This document shows positions 31,501 through 32,313 of a DNA stretch of 32,313 nucleotides, piece after piece. The translations under genes and the position numbers were made by a program. This DNA is from Candidatus Caccousia avistercoris (GTDB taxonomy: Bacteria > Bacillota > Clostridia > Oscillospirales > Acutalibacteraceae), in the NCBI GenBank assembly GCA_018715025.1, contig DVMK01000218.1, positions 1-32,313 on the forward strand, given 5' to 3'. The notes beneath the pieces were generated by a model. The model was given only the letters and a program-made list of their open reading frames with translations. It did not search any database and had not been told where the DNA came from. Position 1 is the stretch's first letter, and each line of letters begins with the position of its first letter.

Positions 31501-31790
31501 AGAAAGGCTGCAGTGTGGCGCGGCTTTGCCGCGCCACGCGTCGAAGCACTGCTTTTCTCAGGGTGAAACATACAGCGCGCGGCCAGTGCGCGGCTTCCTC
31601 GCTGGAGGCGCGCGGAGCAGCTGAGAAACCGTGCAGAACCGTGATAAAACCGCGGGCGGCGCGCCGGTGTGCCGCACCACGCCCAAGGCCGCGGGACGCG
31701 GCCGGTGCGCGAAGTCCCCGCCGGAGGCGCGCGAAGTCCCCACCGGAGGTGCGCGACTTGCCCGCCGCAGGCGTGAAGAAGGAGGAAATG
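31501..31790 (+). other. Long GC-rich structured leader of the lemA gene
   Basis: About 290 nt with no gene. GCAGTG (31510-31515) and CACTGC (31547-31552) enclose a perfect TGGCGCGGC/GCCGCGCCA hairpin (31516-31536). The remainder is very GC-rich and dominated by GCGC-containing repeats. I recognise no known riboswitch. Confidence 0.55.
31705..31770 (+). repeat. Three tandem 22-bp repeats before lemA
   Basis: Units begin at 31705, 31727 and 31749 and share the pattern G(T/C)GCGCGA, then a C-rich middle ending in GG(A)AG or GCAG. Units 1 and 2 differ at two positions; unit 3 is more diverged. A fourth degenerate copy is at 31586-31607. Confidence 0.7.
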
Positions 31791-32313
31791 ATGATGATGA
31801 AATGGATTCCCTTGGCGATGTCAGTAGGACAAATAGCTGCCGTTGTGCTGTGCGTGGCGGCTGCTGCGGTTATTTTCCTGGTGATCTGGATGGTGTCCTC
31901 GTACAATAAGCTGGTAAAGCTTTCTTCCCGGGTAGACAACAGCTGGGCCCAGGTGGACGTGCAGCTGAAACGCCGGTTTGACCTTATTCCGAACCTGGTG
32001 GAGACGGTCAAAGGGTATGCCTCCCATGAAAAGGCGCTCTTTGAAGAAATCACCCGGCTCCGCGGCGAGGCCATGAACGCCGGTACGCCGGAGGAAGCCT
32101 CCCGCAGCAACGCCAGGCTGAACCAGGCCATGACGAATTTCTTTGCCGTTATGGAAAATTACCCCGAGGTGAAAGCCAGCGCCAGCTTTACAAGCCTGCA
32201 GAACCAGCTTTCAGACTTGGAAAGCAAGGTGGCTATTTCCCGCCAGTTTTACAACGATACGGTGATGCGGTACAACGAGGCCATCCAGCGCATTCCGGCC
32301 AGCTTCCTTGCGG
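31791..32313 (+). CDS. lemA: LemA family protein (C-terminus beyond window)
   Basis: At least 174 residues before the window ends. One N-terminal membrane helix (about 9-37: IAAVVLCVAAAAVIFLVIWM), then the LemA domain: YNKLVKLSSRVDNSWAQVDV, QLKRRFDLIPNLVETVKGYA, ALFEEITRLR and LQNQLSDLESKVAISRQFYND, forming the family's helical bundle. LemA proteins are membrane-anchored with mostly unknown roles, often beside TPM-domain proteins. Four ATG codons run in tandem at 31788-31799 after GGAGG; those at 31791 or 31794 are best spaced. Confidence 0.92.
   Translation, partial: MMMKWIPLAMSVGQIAAVVLCVAAAAVIFLVIWMVSSYNKLVKLSSRVDNSWAQVDVQLKRRFDLIPNLVETVKGYASHEKALFEEITRLRGEAMNAGTPEEASRSNARLNQAMTNFFAVMENYPEVKASASFTSLQNQLSDLESKVAISRQFYNDTVMRYNEAIQRIPASFLA

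Noticed and set aside
31558..31743. A minus-strand small gene inside the lemA leader
   Set aside because: The peptide reflects the 22-bp repeats; there is no ribosome site or promoter and the opposite strand has a clear promoter.

Overview
The window looks like chromosome of an anaerobic, GC-rich Gram-positive of the class Clostridia, probably Oscillospirales (an inference). Supporting signs: strong AGGAGG-type ribosome sites with some GTG/TTG starts, a SpoIIIE translocase, a SigH-like sigma factor, an SdpR/SdpI pair, a TepA-type ClpP protease, RqcH, Rex, and a manganese riboswitch of the Firmicutes style. I see no phage, transposase, CRISPR array, rRNA or bona fide tRNA. Most genes are intact housekeeping or envelope genes. 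Promoters and terminators are unusually readable, and most promoters have exact 17-bp spacers.

Layout. 1-220 (minus): a promoter, a yybP-ykoY (Mn2+) riboswitch with an intrinsic terminator, and the first 11 codons of a probable mntP manganese exporter that runs off the edge. 313-3513 (minus): a MATE exporter, a zinc-ribbon protein, and an SdpI-like membrane protein with its ArsR/SdpR regulator. 3696-5848 (plus): a second MATE exporter and a family-4 uracil-DNA glycosylase. 5902-12727 (minus): a six-gene operon, wbpD-wbpE-wbpA-wbpB-wbpI plus a GT4 glycosyltransferase. It encodes every step from UDP-GlcNAc to UDP-2,3-diacetamido-2,3-dideoxy-mannuronate (UDP-ManNAc3NAcA). A second DegT/ArnB-type aminotransferase and an esterase are transcribed divergently (12760-15032), and a perfect 14-bp palindrome overlaps the operon's -10 box.

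15145-19876 (minus): rqcH, a SAM methyltransferase, a NIF3-like protein and trmK in one tight operon. Upstream lie two tiny Cys-rich genes, a DUF1858 redox-disulfide protein and a zinc-ribbon protein. The zinc-ribbon gene sits behind a ~160-nt, highly structured leader or stand-alone RNA with tRNA-like elements. 20143-22463: a SigH-like sigma factor divergent from a YifB/ComM AAA+ ATPase. 22541-27022 (minus): tepA, uppP and spoIIIE. 27303-31371 (plus): an aconitase, NADP-isocitrate dehydrogenase and rex operon, the oxidative route from citrate to 2-oxoglutarate followed by an NADH-sensing repressor. 31466-end: a promoter, a ~290-nt GC-rich leader with 22-bp tandem repeats, and a LemA-family gene cut by the window end.

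The strongest candidates for something less described are the structured RNA at 19877-20037, the repeat-bearing lemA leader, and the compact ManNAc3NAcA operon with its palindromic control site and hairpins flanking wbpA.
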